From NCBI GenBank assembly GCA_021808195.1, contig JAKBCE010000001.1:1-64000 (forward strand): a stretch of DNA of 64,000 nucleotides, written 5' to 3'. Within the stretch, counting starts at the first letter, position 1; every line of letters begins with the position of its first letter. This DNA is from Pseudomonadota bacterium (GTDB lineage: Bacteria > Pseudomonadota > Gammaproteobacteria > Steroidobacterales > Steroidobacteraceae). A model generated the notes under the pieces. That model did no database searches and had not been told where the DNA came from. It was given only the letters and a program-made list of their open reading frames with translations. The translations under genes were made by a program, and so were the position numbers. This document shows, piece by piece, positions 36,611-46,383 of the stretch.

Positions 36611-38917
36611 TCAGGACTCGGACAAACTCTCCCCCAGGGGAAGACGGCGAATGCGCTTGCCAGTAGCGGCAAAGACCGCGTTGGCAAATGCGGGCGCTAT
36701 CGGTGGCATGCCGGGCTCACCGACTCCGCCGAGGGGCACGTCAAAGCTCGCTTGCTGTACGTGCACGTGGATCTCCCGCGGCGCCTCCGGCAGTCGCAGC
36801 AGCTGATAATCGTTAAAGTTGGACTGTTGCACCCGGCCATCCTTGAACGTGATGGCGCCGTGCTTGGCGACCGTGAGCCCCATGATGCACGCGCCTTCGA
36901 GCTGCGCGCGGACCCGATCGGGGTTGACCTGCGGACCACAGTCAAAGGCAATGTCCACCCGCGGAACTGCGATCCGGCCGGCAGAATCGACCTCGACCTC
37001 GACCACCGCGGCGGCATAACTCATGAAGCTGTAGGTGGCTGCCAATCCCAAGCCACGCCCCCTTGGCAGCTTGCGGCCCCAACCGGCCTCGCGCGTCGCT
37101 CGCTCGATCACCGCGCGCCACCGCCCGGTATCGAGCGGATAGCGTCGCGGCGACTCACCGTAATTCCACTGGTCCGACAGCGTGCGCGGATCGATGCGCC
37201 GGGCAGGCCCAAGCAGCGCCAATTGATAGTCGCGCGGATCACGCCTGGCCGCGTGCGCCAACTCGTCGATGAAGCTCTGGATCGCGAATCCATGTGCAAT
37301 GTTGTAGACGGAGCGGAACCAGCCGATGCGCGTATAGGCCGGTACTTTCGGAATCTCCAGGCGGATGTTCGGAATACGATAGGGGATGTTGATCATTCCC
37401 ATGCCGTATTCGCTCGAATCCTCGCCCTCGGCGCCCGCCTCGAAGGTCGCATCCTCGGTGGGTGAGGCGGAACGGTGCAGCCACGCCAGCGGCAACCCGT
37501 CGGGTCCGAGCACTGCCTCGAGCCGCTCCATCGCCACGGCCTGGTAGTAGTCGTGGCGGATATCATCCTCGCGGGTCCACATGACCTTGACGGGCGTGCC
37601 GCCCATCGCCTTGCTCAGCACCGCCGCTTCGCCCGCAAAATCGCCGAGCGATTTGCGTCCAAAGGCGCCGCCGAGCAGCGTCACGTTCACCGTGACATCC
37701 GACTCCTTCATACCGAGCAGTCCGGTAATCAGATCGCGCGTGCCCTGCGGGTCTTGCACCGGCGCCCAGACTTCGCAGCGGCCCGCGACGATGCGGGCGG
37801 TGGCCGCCGGCGGTTCCATCGAGGCGTGAGCCAGAAACGGCAAGTAGTACTCGGCTTCGATCCGCCGGGGCGCTGCCCGCAACGCAGATGCCGCATCCCC
37901 GTCGTTTCGCACGACTTTGGCCGGCTGGCGCACGGCCTGTTCCAACTCTCCCTGGAACTGCCGCGAATCAAAGCTTACGTTCGCGCCGTCGTGCCAACGG
38001 ATCTTCAGCGCTTCACGTCCCTTGATGGCCGCCCAGGTATTGCGCGCCAGCACCGCCACGCCGCCGAGCGGATAGGCCTGGGCCGGCAGCGGGTGCGAGG
38101 CAATCTCCACCACGCGCACAACCCCCGGCACGGCAAGGGCCGCCCGCGCGTCGTAGTCGAGGAGCCGGCCACCGAGCACCGCAGGCCGTGCGACTACGGC
38201 ATAGAGCATCCCCTCAAGGCGTGTATCGATGCCGTAGTGGGCCCGTCCGGCGACGATGTCCGCGCCATCGATGGCTCGCGTGCTGAGCTTGCCGATGTAG
38301 CGAAACTGCTCCGGGCTCTTCAACCGCACACGCTGCGGATCGGGTACCGGCTCGCGGGCTGCCGCCGCGGCGAGTTCGCCGTAGGTGAGCCGCCGACCGC
38401 TCGCGCTGTGCCAGAGCTGTTGCGCCTCGGCATGCACCTCGCTCACCGGCACACCCCAGTGCGCCGCGGCAGCACTCTCGAGCATCATGCGTGCCGCCGC
38501 TCCGACCCGGCGCATAGGCCCGAAAAAATGGCGCATGCTGCGCGAGCCGTCCGTATCCTGATTGCCGTAGCGCGCCTGATCCCCGGGCGCCTGGGTCACG
38601 CGCAGCCGCGGCCACTCGGCCTCGAGCTCATCGGCGACCACGAGCGCCATACTGGTTCGAATCCCCTGCCCCATCTCGGGGCGCGCCACCGTTACAGTCA
38701 CGGTATCATCTGGATGAATCGCAACGAAGACCAGGGGGTTCTCCACGGCCCCTCCCGGCTCAGCGTCCACGCCGTACTTGCGCGCTGCCGTCCCAGCCAA
38801 GGCAATCTCCCCCGACTCGTGCAGGCACAGCACCAGCGCCCCGGCCACCACGCCTTTCAGGACCGACCGGCGAGTCACCGCCCGCGCACCCTCCCCCACC
38901 GCGTGCCGTGCGCTCAT
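36611..38917 (-). CDS. Molybdenum hydroxylase large subunit, IorB/aldehyde dehydrogenase type (set 1)
   Basis: A 768-residue protein. The start at 38917 overlaps the small-subunit stop by four bases. A Tat signal ([16 protein letters not shown]) shows export in folded form. Motifs of the isoquinoline 1-oxidoreductase/periplasmic aldehyde dehydrogenase branch are seen: [33 protein letters not shown] and a C-terminal [14 protein letters not shown] with the catalytic Glu. The enzyme would bind molybdopterin cytosine dinucleotide and oxidise an aldehyde, such as the product of the amine dehydrogenase coded in the same run, to an acid. Confidence 0.9.
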   Translation of the reverse strand: MSARHAVGEGARAVTRRSVLKGVVAGALVLCLHESGEIALAGTAARKYGVDAEPGGAVENPLVFVAIHPDDTVTVTVARPEMGQGIRTSMALVVADELEAEWPRLRVTQAPGDQARYGNQDTDGSRSMRHFFGPMRRVGAAARMMLESAAAAHWGVPVSEVHAEAQQLWHSASGRRLTYGELAAAAAREPVPDPQRVRLKSPEQFRYIGKLSTRAIDGADIVAGRAHYGIDTRLEGMLYAVVARPAVLGGRLLDYDARAALAVPGVVRVVEIASHPLPAQAYPLGGVAVLARNTWAAIKGREALKIRWHDGANVSFDSRQFQGELEQAVRQPAKVVRNDGDAASALRAAPRRIEAEYYLPFLAHASMEPPAATARIVAGRCEVWAPVQDPQGTRDLITGLLGMKESDVTVNVTLLGGAFGRKSLGDFAGEAAVLSKAMGGTPVKVMWTREDDIRHDYYQAVAMERLEAVLGPDGLPLAWLHRSASPTEDATFEAGAEGEDSSEYGMGMINIPYRIPNIRLEIPKVPAYTRIGWFRSVYNIAHGFAIQSFIDELAHAARRDPRDYQLALLGPARRIDPRTLSDQWNYGESPRRYPLDTGRWRAVIERATREAGWGRKLPRGRGLGLAATYSFMSYAAAVVEVEVDSAGRIAVPRVDIAFDCGPQVNPDRVRAQLEGACIMGLTVAKHGAITFKDGRVQQSNFNDYQLLRLPEAPREIHVHVQQASFDVPLGGVGEPGMPPIAPAFANAVFAATGKRIRRLPLGESLSES

Positions 38918-39384
38918 GGAGTCTGCCTCAGCTGCTGCGCCGCCTGATGGATCGCCGCGCGGATGCGCGGGTAGGTCCCACAGCGGCACAGATTACCGGC
39001 CATTGCCGCGTCGATCTGCGTGTCGCTCGGCTGGGGTGTCGAGCGCAGCAGCGCCACGGCGCTCATGATCTGCCCGGCCTGACAGTACCCGCACTGCGCA
39101 ACCCCGAGCGCCAGCCATGCCGACTGCACGGCACGACCGATCCGCTCCTCGCCAGCGGCCTCGATGGTGGTGATGCTCTTGCCCTGTACCGCCGACAGCG
39201 GAGTCAGACAGGCACGCACCGGCTCGTGCGCAACATGCACCGTACAGACCCCGCACAATCCCATGCCGCAGCCAAACTTGGCCCCGGTCAATCCCAACTC
39301 GTCGCGCAGCACCCACAGCAATGGCGTATCTGGCTCGGCGTCCACCTCAACGGAACGTCCGTTAATGTGCAATGTGAGCGGCAT
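38914..39384 (-). CDS. Molybdenum hydroxylase small subunit, two [2Fe-2S] clusters (set 1)
   Basis: A 156-residue iron-sulfur subunit. The plant-ferredoxin cluster motif is [10 protein letters not shown] with a later Cys in RACLTP, and the second cluster is QCGYCQAG with GNLCRCGTY. It has no signal and is carried out with the Tat-exported large subunit. It passes electrons from molybdenum to a cytochrome c. It overlaps the cytochrome gene upstream by 23 bases and the large-subunit gene by four, so all three are made together. Confidence 0.93.
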   Translation of the reverse strand: MPLTLHINGRSVEVDAEPDTPLLWVLRDELGLTGAKFGCGMGLCGVCTVHVAHEPVRACLTPLSAVQGKSITTIEAAGEERIGRAVQSAWLALGVAQCGYCQAGQIMSAVALLRSTPQPSDTQIDAAMAGNLCRCGTYPRIRAAIHQAAQQLRQTP

Positions 39385-40048
39385 GAACTCTCCGATCGCT
39401 ATTGGGGCGGGAATCGGATTTTACCCCTGGACCGTAACCCGTGCTGCCATAGACGCTGAGCGCAGCGGGTGCCGCGCAGCGCGCCTGCAGGCGCGCCACC
39501 ACCTGATTGCGGTAGCGCGTCAGCCCCGTCTGCGTCAGCGGTTCACGGCGCAGCCGCCTCACCTCCGCAATCGTATAGGGACGCGAGTTCGGCCCCTGCG
39601 ACGCCGGTCCGCCCAGATCGAACACCACCCAGTTCATGACCCGCGTCAGCATCCGATCCGACAGGCTGCTCAGAGCCACATCGGGCAGGCGAACGAGGAA
39701 TTGCCGCCCTTGGTGCGTGCAGAGAAAGCTGCCGGTCAAATGCCGCAGAGTCGGCACGGACCGCGGCGCCGAGACGCCCTCGACTCCGTGACAGCCCCCG
39801 CAGGAGGTCAGATACGCAACCTGCACCGGCGAGAGATGACTCACCCTCCGTCCGGCAGAAGGTTCCGCGGCCGGTTTGGCGGCATAAGAGCGTCGGACGG
39901 TCGCCACGGACGGCGCCACCGCCCCAAGCCATGGAGCACCGTGGGCCGCGGCGAGGTCGACGCAGCCACCGAGACACCACAGCGCAACCGCGAGCACACG
40001 TCCCAGCCGCAGGCCGCCGCATGCTGCACGCGCCGCGCGCAGATTCAT
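39362..40048 (-). CDS. Periplasmic monohaem cytochrome c between AADH and molybdenum hydroxylase genes
   Basis: A 228-residue protein. The ATG at 40048 overlaps the stop of the AADH small-subunit gene (ATGA). A signal peptide is seen at about residues 1-35 ([17 protein letters not shown]). One haem motif, CGGCH, follows TS near the middle, and [16 protein letters not shown] may supply the axial Met. It is coupled at both ends, to the amine dehydrogenase gene and to the iron-sulfur subunit. The context suggests it takes electrons from one or both enzymes. AADH normally uses azurin; no azurin gene is seen here. Confidence 0.8.
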   Translation of the reverse strand: MNLRAARAACGGLRLGRVLAVALWCLGGCVDLAAAHGAPWLGAVAPSVATVRRSYAAKPAAEPSAGRRVSHLSPVQVAYLTSCGGCHGVEGVSAPRSVPTLRHLTGSFLCTHQGRQFLVRLPDVALSSLSDRMLTRVMNWVVFDLGGPASQGPNSRPYTIAEVRRLRREPLTQTGLTRYRNQVVARLQARCAAPAALSVYGSTGYGPGVKSDSRPNSDRRVHAAHIAH

Positions 40049-40578
40049 TCCGCCAATCCCACCAACACGGCCATCGAGCAGTGATACTCGAAGCTGTTCG
40101 TGCCGAAACACCAGATGATGTGATTGTTCGCCTGCGGCCGATAGATCGGCATCGCATGGTCGGTGTTGAGGCAACTGCATTTATTGCACTCATTAGCCCC
40201 ACAACAATCCCGGTAGGCGATCAGGTAAGCGCGCTGATCGTCGGGATTGACGCAACTGCCGATCCACGAAGTCGGCGAGGGCTGAGAGCCCGGCGGACAC
40301 GAATGCACGCTGCCGCCGCAACACGAGCAAAGATTGCCGTCGATGCCGCAGTAGCGCCAGTAATTGCATGCCGTATCGTCGTGCGTCTGGGCCGCGCGGC
40401 TGAAGTCCGTACCCTGAGCGGGTTCCGCCGCGCGCGCGCGCTGCACCGGCAGCAGCGGGAACAGCGGCGCGGCCACCAGCAGGGCTCCGAACCGTGACAA
40501 CACACTGCGTCTGGAAACCCGGCCCGCCAGGCGCCGAGTCAGCCGTTCGCTCCACTTGTCCAGATCAGATCGTTGCAT
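40045..40578 (-). CDS. aauA: Aromatic/methylamine dehydrogenase light chain, TTQ-bearing
   Basis: A 177-residue precursor. The start at 40578 has GAGGTGAG upstream. The long export signal contains SRRSVLSRFGALLV, the Tat-like signal usual for this subunit. The mature chain is packed with cysteines for six disulfides (CSCCGG, CPPGS, CNKCSC). The TTQ-forming tryptophans are Trp105 (TSWIGSC) and Trp156 (NHIIWCF). Their distance of 51 residues equals that of Trp57 and Trp108 in methylamine dehydrogenase. The quinone oxidises primary amines in the periplasm. Aromatic versus methylamine preference is judged from the gene context and is not certain. Confidence 0.93.
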   Translation of the reverse strand: MQRSDLDKWSERLTRRLAGRVSRRSVLSRFGALLVAAPLFPLLPVQRARAAEPAQGTDFSRAAQTHDDTACNYWRYCGIDGNLCSCCGGSVHSCPPGSQPSPTSWIGSCVNPDDQRAYLIAYRDCCGANECNKCSCLNTDHAMPIYRPQANNHIIWCFGTNSFEYHCSMAVLVGLAE

Positions 40579-40579
40579 G

Positions 40580-41782
40580 TCACTCACCTCGCACTCTGAC
40601 CAGGCCCGGCGCCACGATCTGCGTGGCCCGCCCCACCGCGCCCGACTCGGCATTCATCACCCACAGCCACTGGTGCGACAGCGCGAACAGCAGCGGATGC
40701 GCATCCTGCGTCACGGCGACCAGATAAGCTGATTCCGGCACCGCCCAGCGATCGAGCAGTCGATGCGTACGCGCATCGAGCACCCAGATCTGACTGCCGG
40801 GCTTCTCGAAACTCCACGCCGGCCCCTCGTGCATCAGCACGAACAGTCGATGGCGGGAGGGCTCGTACGCAAAAGGCACCTGTCCCCCGGGTCGCCAGGT
40901 AATCTGGCCGACGTGCGAGGTTGCCGGGGACATTCCCGCCGCCTCTTCGATCGACCACGGCTTGCCGAACCGGGGGGTGTCGGCCAGATGCACCGGGTGC
41001 ACCCAGCCGTCATAGGTAATGAACAACGCCAGCCCGCTGTGCTCGTCCGCGACGCTCTCGTCCATGACCGGATCGTGCATGACATCGAAAAAGCGCTTGG
41101 TACGACGCACGGTGTAGTGACCTTGCGGGTCGACATCCGCCACCGCTAACGAACCATCAGCGCACAGCGAGGCAAAGCCACGCTTGCCGAAGGGGAACAC
41201 CAGACCACAGCCCGGGATCTCGACCGACGTCAGCACCTTGCGCGCGTGCAGATCGATCACGCTGACGGCAGGTGCCGGCTGAAAGCTGTACACGTATCCG
41301 TAATACCCATCGGGACTCAGCGCGAATGTGTGCGTCTTCGGATCGGAGATCAACCGGCCGGGCAATGCGATCTCACCCTCGTTCGCCAGTGTCGGCCCAC
41401 CATAGATCGACAGCACGTCTTCGCGCTTACCCCGATTGCCCAGCGTCCAGTAAGTCTCCGAGATGTACAGCGTGCGATCATCCGGCGCCCAGGCGAAATT
41501 CGCGTATTGCGACGAATACACCGTCGCAACATCCTGCATCGTATCGCCGTTGATGATACGCACGCCCCCGCCCTCGAGACCGTCGATCGCGCTGTAGCTG
41601 AGGTCATGGGCGGCAAGGCCGTTGAACGGAGTCACGCCAGCCATCTCACTCTGCAGCACCGGTGGGGATTTGGCCGGCGGCGGCTGCGTCGCACCCCACG
41701 CCGGCATACCCGATCCCGCGCCGACCAGCAGCAGCAGTGCAGCGCCGGTTGCAATGCCCGCTCGGTATGCGATTCGCTTCAT
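40580..41782 (-). CDS. aauB: Aromatic/methylamine dehydrogenase heavy chain
   Basis: A 400-residue exported beta-propeller. The start at 41782 has GGGGGCG upstream and gives a signal peptide ending in MPAWGA. Blade motifs include FAWAPDDRTLYISETYW, FALSPDGYYGYVYSF and QIWVLDARTHRLLDRWAVP, the pattern of MADH/AADH heavy chains, which form a seven-bladed disc and dimerise with light chains as alpha2beta2. One base separates its stop from the light-chain start, and one base separates its start from the stop of the flavoprotein gene upstream, so this is a continuous operon. Confidence 0.92.
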   Translation of the reverse strand: MKRIAYRAGIATGAALLLLVGAGSGMPAWGATQPPPAKSPPVLQSEMAGVTPFNGLAAHDLSYSAIDGLEGGGVRIINGDTMQDVATVYSSQYANFAWAPDDRTLYISETYWTLGNRGKREDVLSIYGGPTLANEGEIALPGRLISDPKTHTFALSPDGYYGYVYSFQPAPAVSVIDLHARKVLTSVEIPGCGLVFPFGKRGFASLCADGSLAVADVDPQGHYTVRRTKRFFDVMHDPVMDESVADEHSGLALFITYDGWVHPVHLADTPRFGKPWSIEEAAGMSPATSHVGQITWRPGGQVPFAYEPSRHRLFVLMHEGPAWSFEKPGSQIWVLDARTHRLLDRWAVPESAYLVAVTQDAHPLLFALSHQWLWVMNAESGAVGRATQIVAPGLVRVRGE

Positions 41783-41783
41783 G

Positions 41784-43874
41784 TCACGCCCCCTGAGTAT
41801 TGTGGGACACAAATGGATAGGCGAGTTTTTCGAGCGCCTGCTCGACCGCCCAATGCGCGGTCAGGAAAGCCGCGTCGGTGTGCGGACTCATGGCGGCATC
41901 TGCGTTAGCGATCGAGATGCGTCCGAAGGGCTGGCGGGCCGTGACGCAGGAGCGCTTGTCGGTCTCGGTGAACACCCAGTCGAGCGGATCCTCGAGGCTG
42001 CTGTAAGTGTAAGAGTAGCCGTGACACCAGCGGTTGACCATGATGCCGAGGATATCCTTGCGTGGATCGAAGCCACCAGGCCCGAGCGCCCGCACGAGCT
42101 GATCACGAATATTGCGCTCGAACGTCTCGAACGACGTGTTCATCAGTTCGGCCCGTCCCATGGTGTATTGCGCCTTGCGCGGATGGCCGGGGAACGTCGG
42201 ATAGCGCGTCATGGACAGAGCGATCGGATCGCGCGGATGCGCAGAGTGGCGCAGCGCACCGAGATCGACCGACTCGGGCAGCCAGAATCGGTCGTGATAC
42301 ATGGTCGGCGACACCACCGTGCTGATGCCGAGTTTCTCGAACGCCTTCCAGTTGCGCAGGAAGACGGTCGTGTACACGATCGGCGCTTTGATGTTGTACG
42401 CCAGGGCATCCTTTTGCGTCCGGGACAGCTCCGGAACCAGATACGGGATCATCATGTTCCAGTTGGCCATGATGCAGTAGCGCGCCCGGACATCGTAAAG
42501 CTTTCCGCTCGCACTCGCCGAAGGGCTGTATGACACGATGACTTCCCTGGCGGTGGCCGGATCGCCGTCGTGACGGACATTGAGTACCGTATGGTTGAGG
42601 CGGATTCGGGTCGAATTTCCGGGACGATCGAACAGGGAATAATCGACCCGCGCGGTGCCAACGTCCTCCTGCGTCGAACCCGGCACCGCTGCTGGAATCA
42701 GCTTGCGGACCAGCAGCCGCACCAGTGTTGCGTTGCCGTCCGGGAAATGTACATCACCATGGCCCGGACGTTGGCGTCCATGCATGCCACCGGGCAGGTC
42801 TGCCAGCAAGCCGTGCGGCAGCGGATCGAGCTTCAAGCCATAGAAGCCGGGCATGCTGCCCATGCCCCAGGCGAACAGCGCCGGCAGCACGTCGGCGCCG
42901 GTGCCGAACACGCTCCGTCCCAGGTTGCGATAAAACCAGTAGGCCTGCGGGTCGATCTTGACCACCTTCAGCAGATAGTCCTCGAAGCTCATGCGCGCCA
43001 GATGCTCGAGCTTCTGTGCCTGCGTGAGCCCTGCCAGATAGTCCGGTTGGGCAGGGTCCTGCAGGCGCTTCAGATCCTGCTTCGCCTGCTCGGACAGCGG
43101 CATTGCGCGCAAAAATTCGTCGGTGAAGCGCGGTTGCGGATCGCCGAGGACGTTGCCCGGCAGGTCTGGCGAGCCACGCGGCTGCACGACCAGTCGATCA
43201 TCGCCCCAGTACTCGCGGTCGAAGAAGTAACTGCGACGCAGCCCCATGGAGTCGTAAAGACGCTCATTGGTCACATTGTCACGAACGTAGCGCGAGAGAT
43301 CGACTCCGATGTCATCCAGCACCTGGCGCGCCCACTGGTTGTAGCGCTCAGGAGACTCGATGTCATAGGTGCCACCATTCACGACCAGGGTGTGGTCGCG
43401 GTAGTGAAATTCGTTACGGCGCGCATGGCCGCCGACGTCATCGTTGTTGTCGATCACCAGCACCCGTGCGCCAGAGCCAACGTTCTTGTGGAAGAAATGC
43501 GCTGCGGCAAGCCCGCTGAGTCCGCCACCGACCACCACGAGGTCATAATGCTCACCGGTGTGCTCGGCGCTGCCGAGATCAACCTGACGCGTGTCGCGCA
43601 AGTGGTGTGCCGCGGTGTACGAACCCGGAGCGAGACCCCGCAGGCCGGTTCGCATCGGCGGATAAGGATACGTTTCATCCGGAGTCGCAACGCTCTGCAG
43701 CGCGGCGCGGTCCGGATCGCCTGCCCCAAGGGCAACCTCCGGCAGCGCCAGCGTTCCGGCCACCATGGCGACGCCGTTGAGAAAATCCCGACGCGAGATA
43801 TCTCGGTCCATGCCAAGTCCATGATCGGAGTCCGAGGTCACCGACCGAGAAGGCTGTTCAGGATCTTTCTTCAC
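41784..43874 (-). CDS. Tat-exported flavoprotein, spermidine dehydrogenase-like (copy 2)
   Basis: A 696-residue protein from the GTG at 43874 (GGGGAG upstream). The twin-arginine signal DISRRDFLNGVAMVAGTL is preceded by a 25-residue polar extension. The FAD site is YDLVVVGGGLSGLAAAHFF, with VIDNNDDVGGHARRNEF. It shares the KIDPQAYWFYRNLG, HFPDGNATLVRLL and NRWCHGYSYTYSSL blocks with the copy at 16492. SpdH-type enzymes cleave polyamines to an aldehyde plus a smaller diamine, which could feed the TTQ enzyme coded one base downstream. Substrate by inference only. Confidence 0.82.
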   Translation of the reverse strand: MKKDPEQPSRSVTSDSDHGLGMDRDISRRDFLNGVAMVAGTLALPEVALGAGDPDRAALQSVATPDETYPYPPMRTGLRGLAPGSYTAAHHLRDTRQVDLGSAEHTGEHYDLVVVGGGLSGLAAAHFFHKNVGSGARVLVIDNNDDVGGHARRNEFHYRDHTLVVNGGTYDIESPERYNQWARQVLDDIGVDLSRYVRDNVTNERLYDSMGLRRSYFFDREYWGDDRLVVQPRGSPDLPGNVLGDPQPRFTDEFLRAMPLSEQAKQDLKRLQDPAQPDYLAGLTQAQKLEHLARMSFEDYLLKVVKIDPQAYWFYRNLGRSVFGTGADVLPALFAWGMGSMPGFYGLKLDPLPHGLLADLPGGMHGRQRPGHGDVHFPDGNATLVRLLVRKLIPAAVPGSTQEDVGTARVDYSLFDRPGNSTRIRLNHTVLNVRHDGDPATAREVIVSYSPSASASGKLYDVRARYCIMANWNMMIPYLVPELSRTQKDALAYNIKAPIVYTTVFLRNWKAFEKLGISTVVSPTMYHDRFWLPESVDLGALRHSAHPRDPIALSMTRYPTFPGHPRKAQYTMGRAELMNTSFETFERNIRDQLVRALGPGGFDPRKDILGIMVNRWCHGYSYTYSSLEDPLDWVFTETDKRSCVTARQPFGRISIANADAAMSPHTDAAFLTAHWAVEQALEKLAYPFVSHNTQGA

Positions 43875-43956
43875 GCGATCTCCCCTGCCGAGTTCTGATC
43901 TTCACACTCGCCGGCACAACCTGCTGCGCCGCTGCCCCGTGCTCAACCGTTCTCCT

Positions 43957-44844
43957 TCACCCCCTGCCCTCAGCACGCGCCGCCGCAGCCTCGCGTTGCG
44001 CGGAGCGCAGCATGGCGAGCGCAGCATAGGTCACCACCGCCGCGACCAGCCAGCGCAGCGCATGCAGCGGCAGAGTTTTCACGATAAACGCCGCGATCAA
44101 TACACCGATGACGCCGGCCGTGGCGAAACCGACCGACGGCCCCCAGGCAAAGCGGCCACTGCGCAGGAAGCGCACACCGGCGGCGGGCAACATCATTCCG
44201 CCCGAGCCCATCATGATCGGAAAAGCGGCGCGCAGATTGAAACCGAGCAGCGCCAAGACGACCATGGTCGGCGCATACCATCCGATGCCGATCGTCGAGA
44301 GCGCGCCCAGCACGAAATTGGTCGCCACCGCGGCCACGAATTTCCAACCGGTGAGCGACAGAGCAGCCCCGCCGACCGGAAAGCTGCCCAGGTTGCCCAT
44401 CACGAAGAAGATCGCAGCGACCAACAGGGCCGCCCCCATGAGCACCTGGATCGAGCGGCGCTGCATGCGGCTCACGACTCCGGCTCCGAGCCAGGCGCCG
44501 GCGGTGGCGCTCGCCACCATGGTGAGCAGGAGCATCGGATCGACCGTGATGAGAGTGACAAAAATGATCGTTTCAGCGATGCCGACCGAGACACTGCCGA
44601 CGGTCAGGGTTCCGGGGATGAGCTCATCGCTCGGCCGCCCGCGGAACTTGTACAGCGCCGTGGTCGTGGCGTATGAGCCGATCCCGAGCGCATCGCCGAA
44701 GTTGGTCAGAAATCCGATGCCGAGATCCGACCAGCTCGGCCGCTCGCGCAGCTCACGGCGGCGCCACAGCATGAACCATTGCGCGAAGAATACGGCGCTC
44801 AGGATTGCGATCAGCGCGAACAGGATGATGTCGGGGAGTTTCAT
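43957..44844 (-). CDS. TauE/SafE-family membrane permease
   Basis: A 295-residue protein with about eight hydrophobic helices and the TSUP family pattern: a first half with GFLTNFGDALGIGSYATTTAL and a repeat with TNFVLGALSTIGIGWYAPTMV. Family members export sulfite, sulfoacetate or other small organic anions. Its start overlaps the stop of the PuuB-like oxidase gene (ATGA). In this setting it may export or import an acid product of amine oxidation, but no substrate can be named. Confidence 0.85.
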   Translation of the reverse strand: MKLPDIILFALIAILSAVFFAQWFMLWRRRELRERPSWSDLGIGFLTNFGDALGIGSYATTTALYKFRGRPSDELIPGTLTVGSVSVGIAETIIFVTLITVDPMLLLTMVASATAGAWLGAGVVSRMQRRSIQVLMGAALLVAAIFFVMGNLGSFPVGGAALSLTGWKFVAAVATNFVLGALSTIGIGWYAPTMVVLALLGFNLRAAFPIMMGSGGMMLPAAGVRFLRSGRFAWGPSVGFATAGVIGVLIAAFIVKTLPLHALRWLVAAVVTYAALAMLRSAQREAAAARAEGRG

Positions 44845-46172
44845 CCGCCGGCTCCGGGAGCGCCGCGTCCCAGAGCGCGATCGAGTGCGTCACGGGTCTG
44901 CAGGTAGCGTATGGCGGCGCGTGCCCCCATGCGACTGAGACTGTGCAAGCGGATCGGGCGAATCGGGGTGAATGGAAAGTCGAGATTCCCGGCCGGCTCA
45001 CCGAGCGCCCGGCGCGCCAACAGCCGTCCCAGGGTGGTCGCCATGGCAACACCGCGGCCGTTGTAACCAAGGCCGGCGAGCAACCCCGGCTCCGGCTCGT
45101 GCAAGTGCGGAATGCCATCGCGCGTCATGGCCACGAACCCGCCCCACCGGCATTCGATCGGGACCGCGGCGAGTTCAGGATAGAGCTCGCGCAGTGCCCG
45201 CTCGTGGGTCGGGGTATTCGTCGGGGCTGGGATGTCCTCGTACGAGCCACGCGTACCGAGTACGAACCGTCCCGCCGCATCGAGTCTGAAGTAGCGCAGA
45301 ATGCGCTGCGTATCCGAGACCGAATGGCCGCGCGGAAGAATGCGGGCGCGCAAATCGGGCGGCAGCGGCGCGGTCGCCACCTGTATGGACGGCACGGCGA
45401 CCACGGTGCGCCTGAGTTGATCGAACCCGCGGTCGGTGTACGCGTCAGTGGCCACGATGACCGTTTGCGCCGCAACGGCGCCGCGCGCGGTGTCGATGCG
45501 CCACACCCCGCCATGGCGGGTGAGCCGCATGGCTGGGCTGCGCGCAAACAGGTGCACGCCATGTCCCTGACACGCCCGCGTCAATCCGCGCAGGTATGCA
45601 AGCGGCTGCACCGTACCACCACGTCGGTCTATCCAGCCTCCGCAGTAGCGCGCCGTGCCGGTGAGATCCGCCGCATCGCGGGCCGACAGCACGGCCACAT
45701 CAGCGCCGCGGCTGCGCCATTGCGCGGCGCGCCGCTCCAATCCCGGCAACTGCCGCTCACTGACTGCAAGCTGCAGCCAGCCGGTACGCACCGCGTCGCA
45801 GTCGATCCCATACTGCTTGATCAGATCGAAGACCAGATCCGGCGCCGAGCCGGCGCAGGCGGCAAGCCGTGCACCGGTCTGCTCGCCGTAAAGCTGTTCG
45901 AGCGCCTCCGGGTCATGCTTCAAGCCGGCGATCACCTGGCCACCATTGAGGCCCGAGCCACCCTCGCCGATTTCGCCGGCTTCGAGCACCACCACATCCC
46001 GGCCTGCGCTGGCCGCGTGCAGCGCCGCGGACAGGCCGGTGTAGCCGGCGCCAATGATTACGATCTCGGCGCGTGCCTCGGTCGCAAGTTGCGGCAGCGG
46101 TGCCAACGGCGCGCACGTTTTCACCCAGAGCGAGCCGGTCGTCGATGCCACGCTGACTTGCCCCCTGCTCAT
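44841..46172 (-). CDS. FAD-dependent amine/amino acid oxidase, PuuB/DadA-like
   Basis: A 443-residue flavoprotein without a signal. The FAD site is EIVIIGAGYTGLSAALHAA, followed by SGLNGGQV, the covalent-flavin-type motif of the gamma-glutamylputrescine oxidase/sarcosine oxidase-like family. The C-terminal ECRWGGFVAMTRDGIPHL and GLGYNGRGVAMAT support this. It probably oxidises an amine inside the cell. The ATG at 46172 has no ribosome-binding site and is preceded by AT-rich repeats. An in-frame GTG at 46151 has AGGGGG nine bases upstream and may be the true start. Confidence 0.85.
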   Translation of the reverse strand: MSRGQVSVASTTGSLWVKTCAPLAPLPQLATEARAEIVIIGAGYTGLSAALHAASAGRDVVVLEAGEIGEGGSGLNGGQVIAGLKHDPEALEQLYGEQTGARLAACAGSAPDLVFDLIKQYGIDCDAVRTGWLQLAVSERQLPGLERRAAQWRSRGADVAVLSARDAADLTGTARYCGGWIDRRGGTVQPLAYLRGLTRACQGHGVHLFARSPAMRLTRHGGVWRIDTARGAVAAQTVIVATDAYTDRGFDQLRRTVVAVPSIQVATAPLPPDLRARILPRGHSVSDTQRILRYFRLDAAGRFVLGTRGSYEDIPAPTNTPTHERALRELYPELAAVPIECRWGGFVAMTRDGIPHLHEPEPGLLAGLGYNGRGVAMATTLGRLLARRALGEPAGNLDFPFTPIRPIRLHSLSRMGARAAIRYLQTRDALDRALGRGAPGAGG

Positions 46173-46182
46173 ATTGATTATT

Positions 46183-46197
46183 GATTATCGATATCAA
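46183..46197 (+). promoter_or_regulatory. TTATCGATAT-type motif, copy 3
   Basis: Reads GATTATCGATATCAA. The core TTATCGATAT at 46185-46194 is identical to that in the mauE copy. It sits 11-25 bases before the ATG at 46172, or farther from the GTG at 46151, in a very AT-rich leader. Confidence 0.45.
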
Positions 46198-46335
46198 TAA
46201 ATCGAACGATGAGCGAGCATAGGCCAGCCTCCGAGCGGCGTCAATGCACACCGGGCGCCACTCGGATGTCAGCGGGTTAAAACGCCGAAGCGCTCAGAGG
46301 CGGGAGGTGCCGCGAAGCGAGGGCGCGAGCATTGA

Positions 46336-46362
46336 CTCCGCTGCGCTCGAAGCGCAGCGGAG
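46336..46362. terminator. 12-bp perfect hairpin after mauD
   Basis: Bases 46336-46347 and 46351-46362 are exact reverse complements with a three-base loop. It lies about 22 bases past the mauD stop and before the promoter region of the next leftward gene. It is GC-rich with no T-run, so it may stop or slow transcription only weakly. Confidence 0.5.
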
Positions 46363-46383
46363 CGTCGGCGGCAGAGCCAGCGC

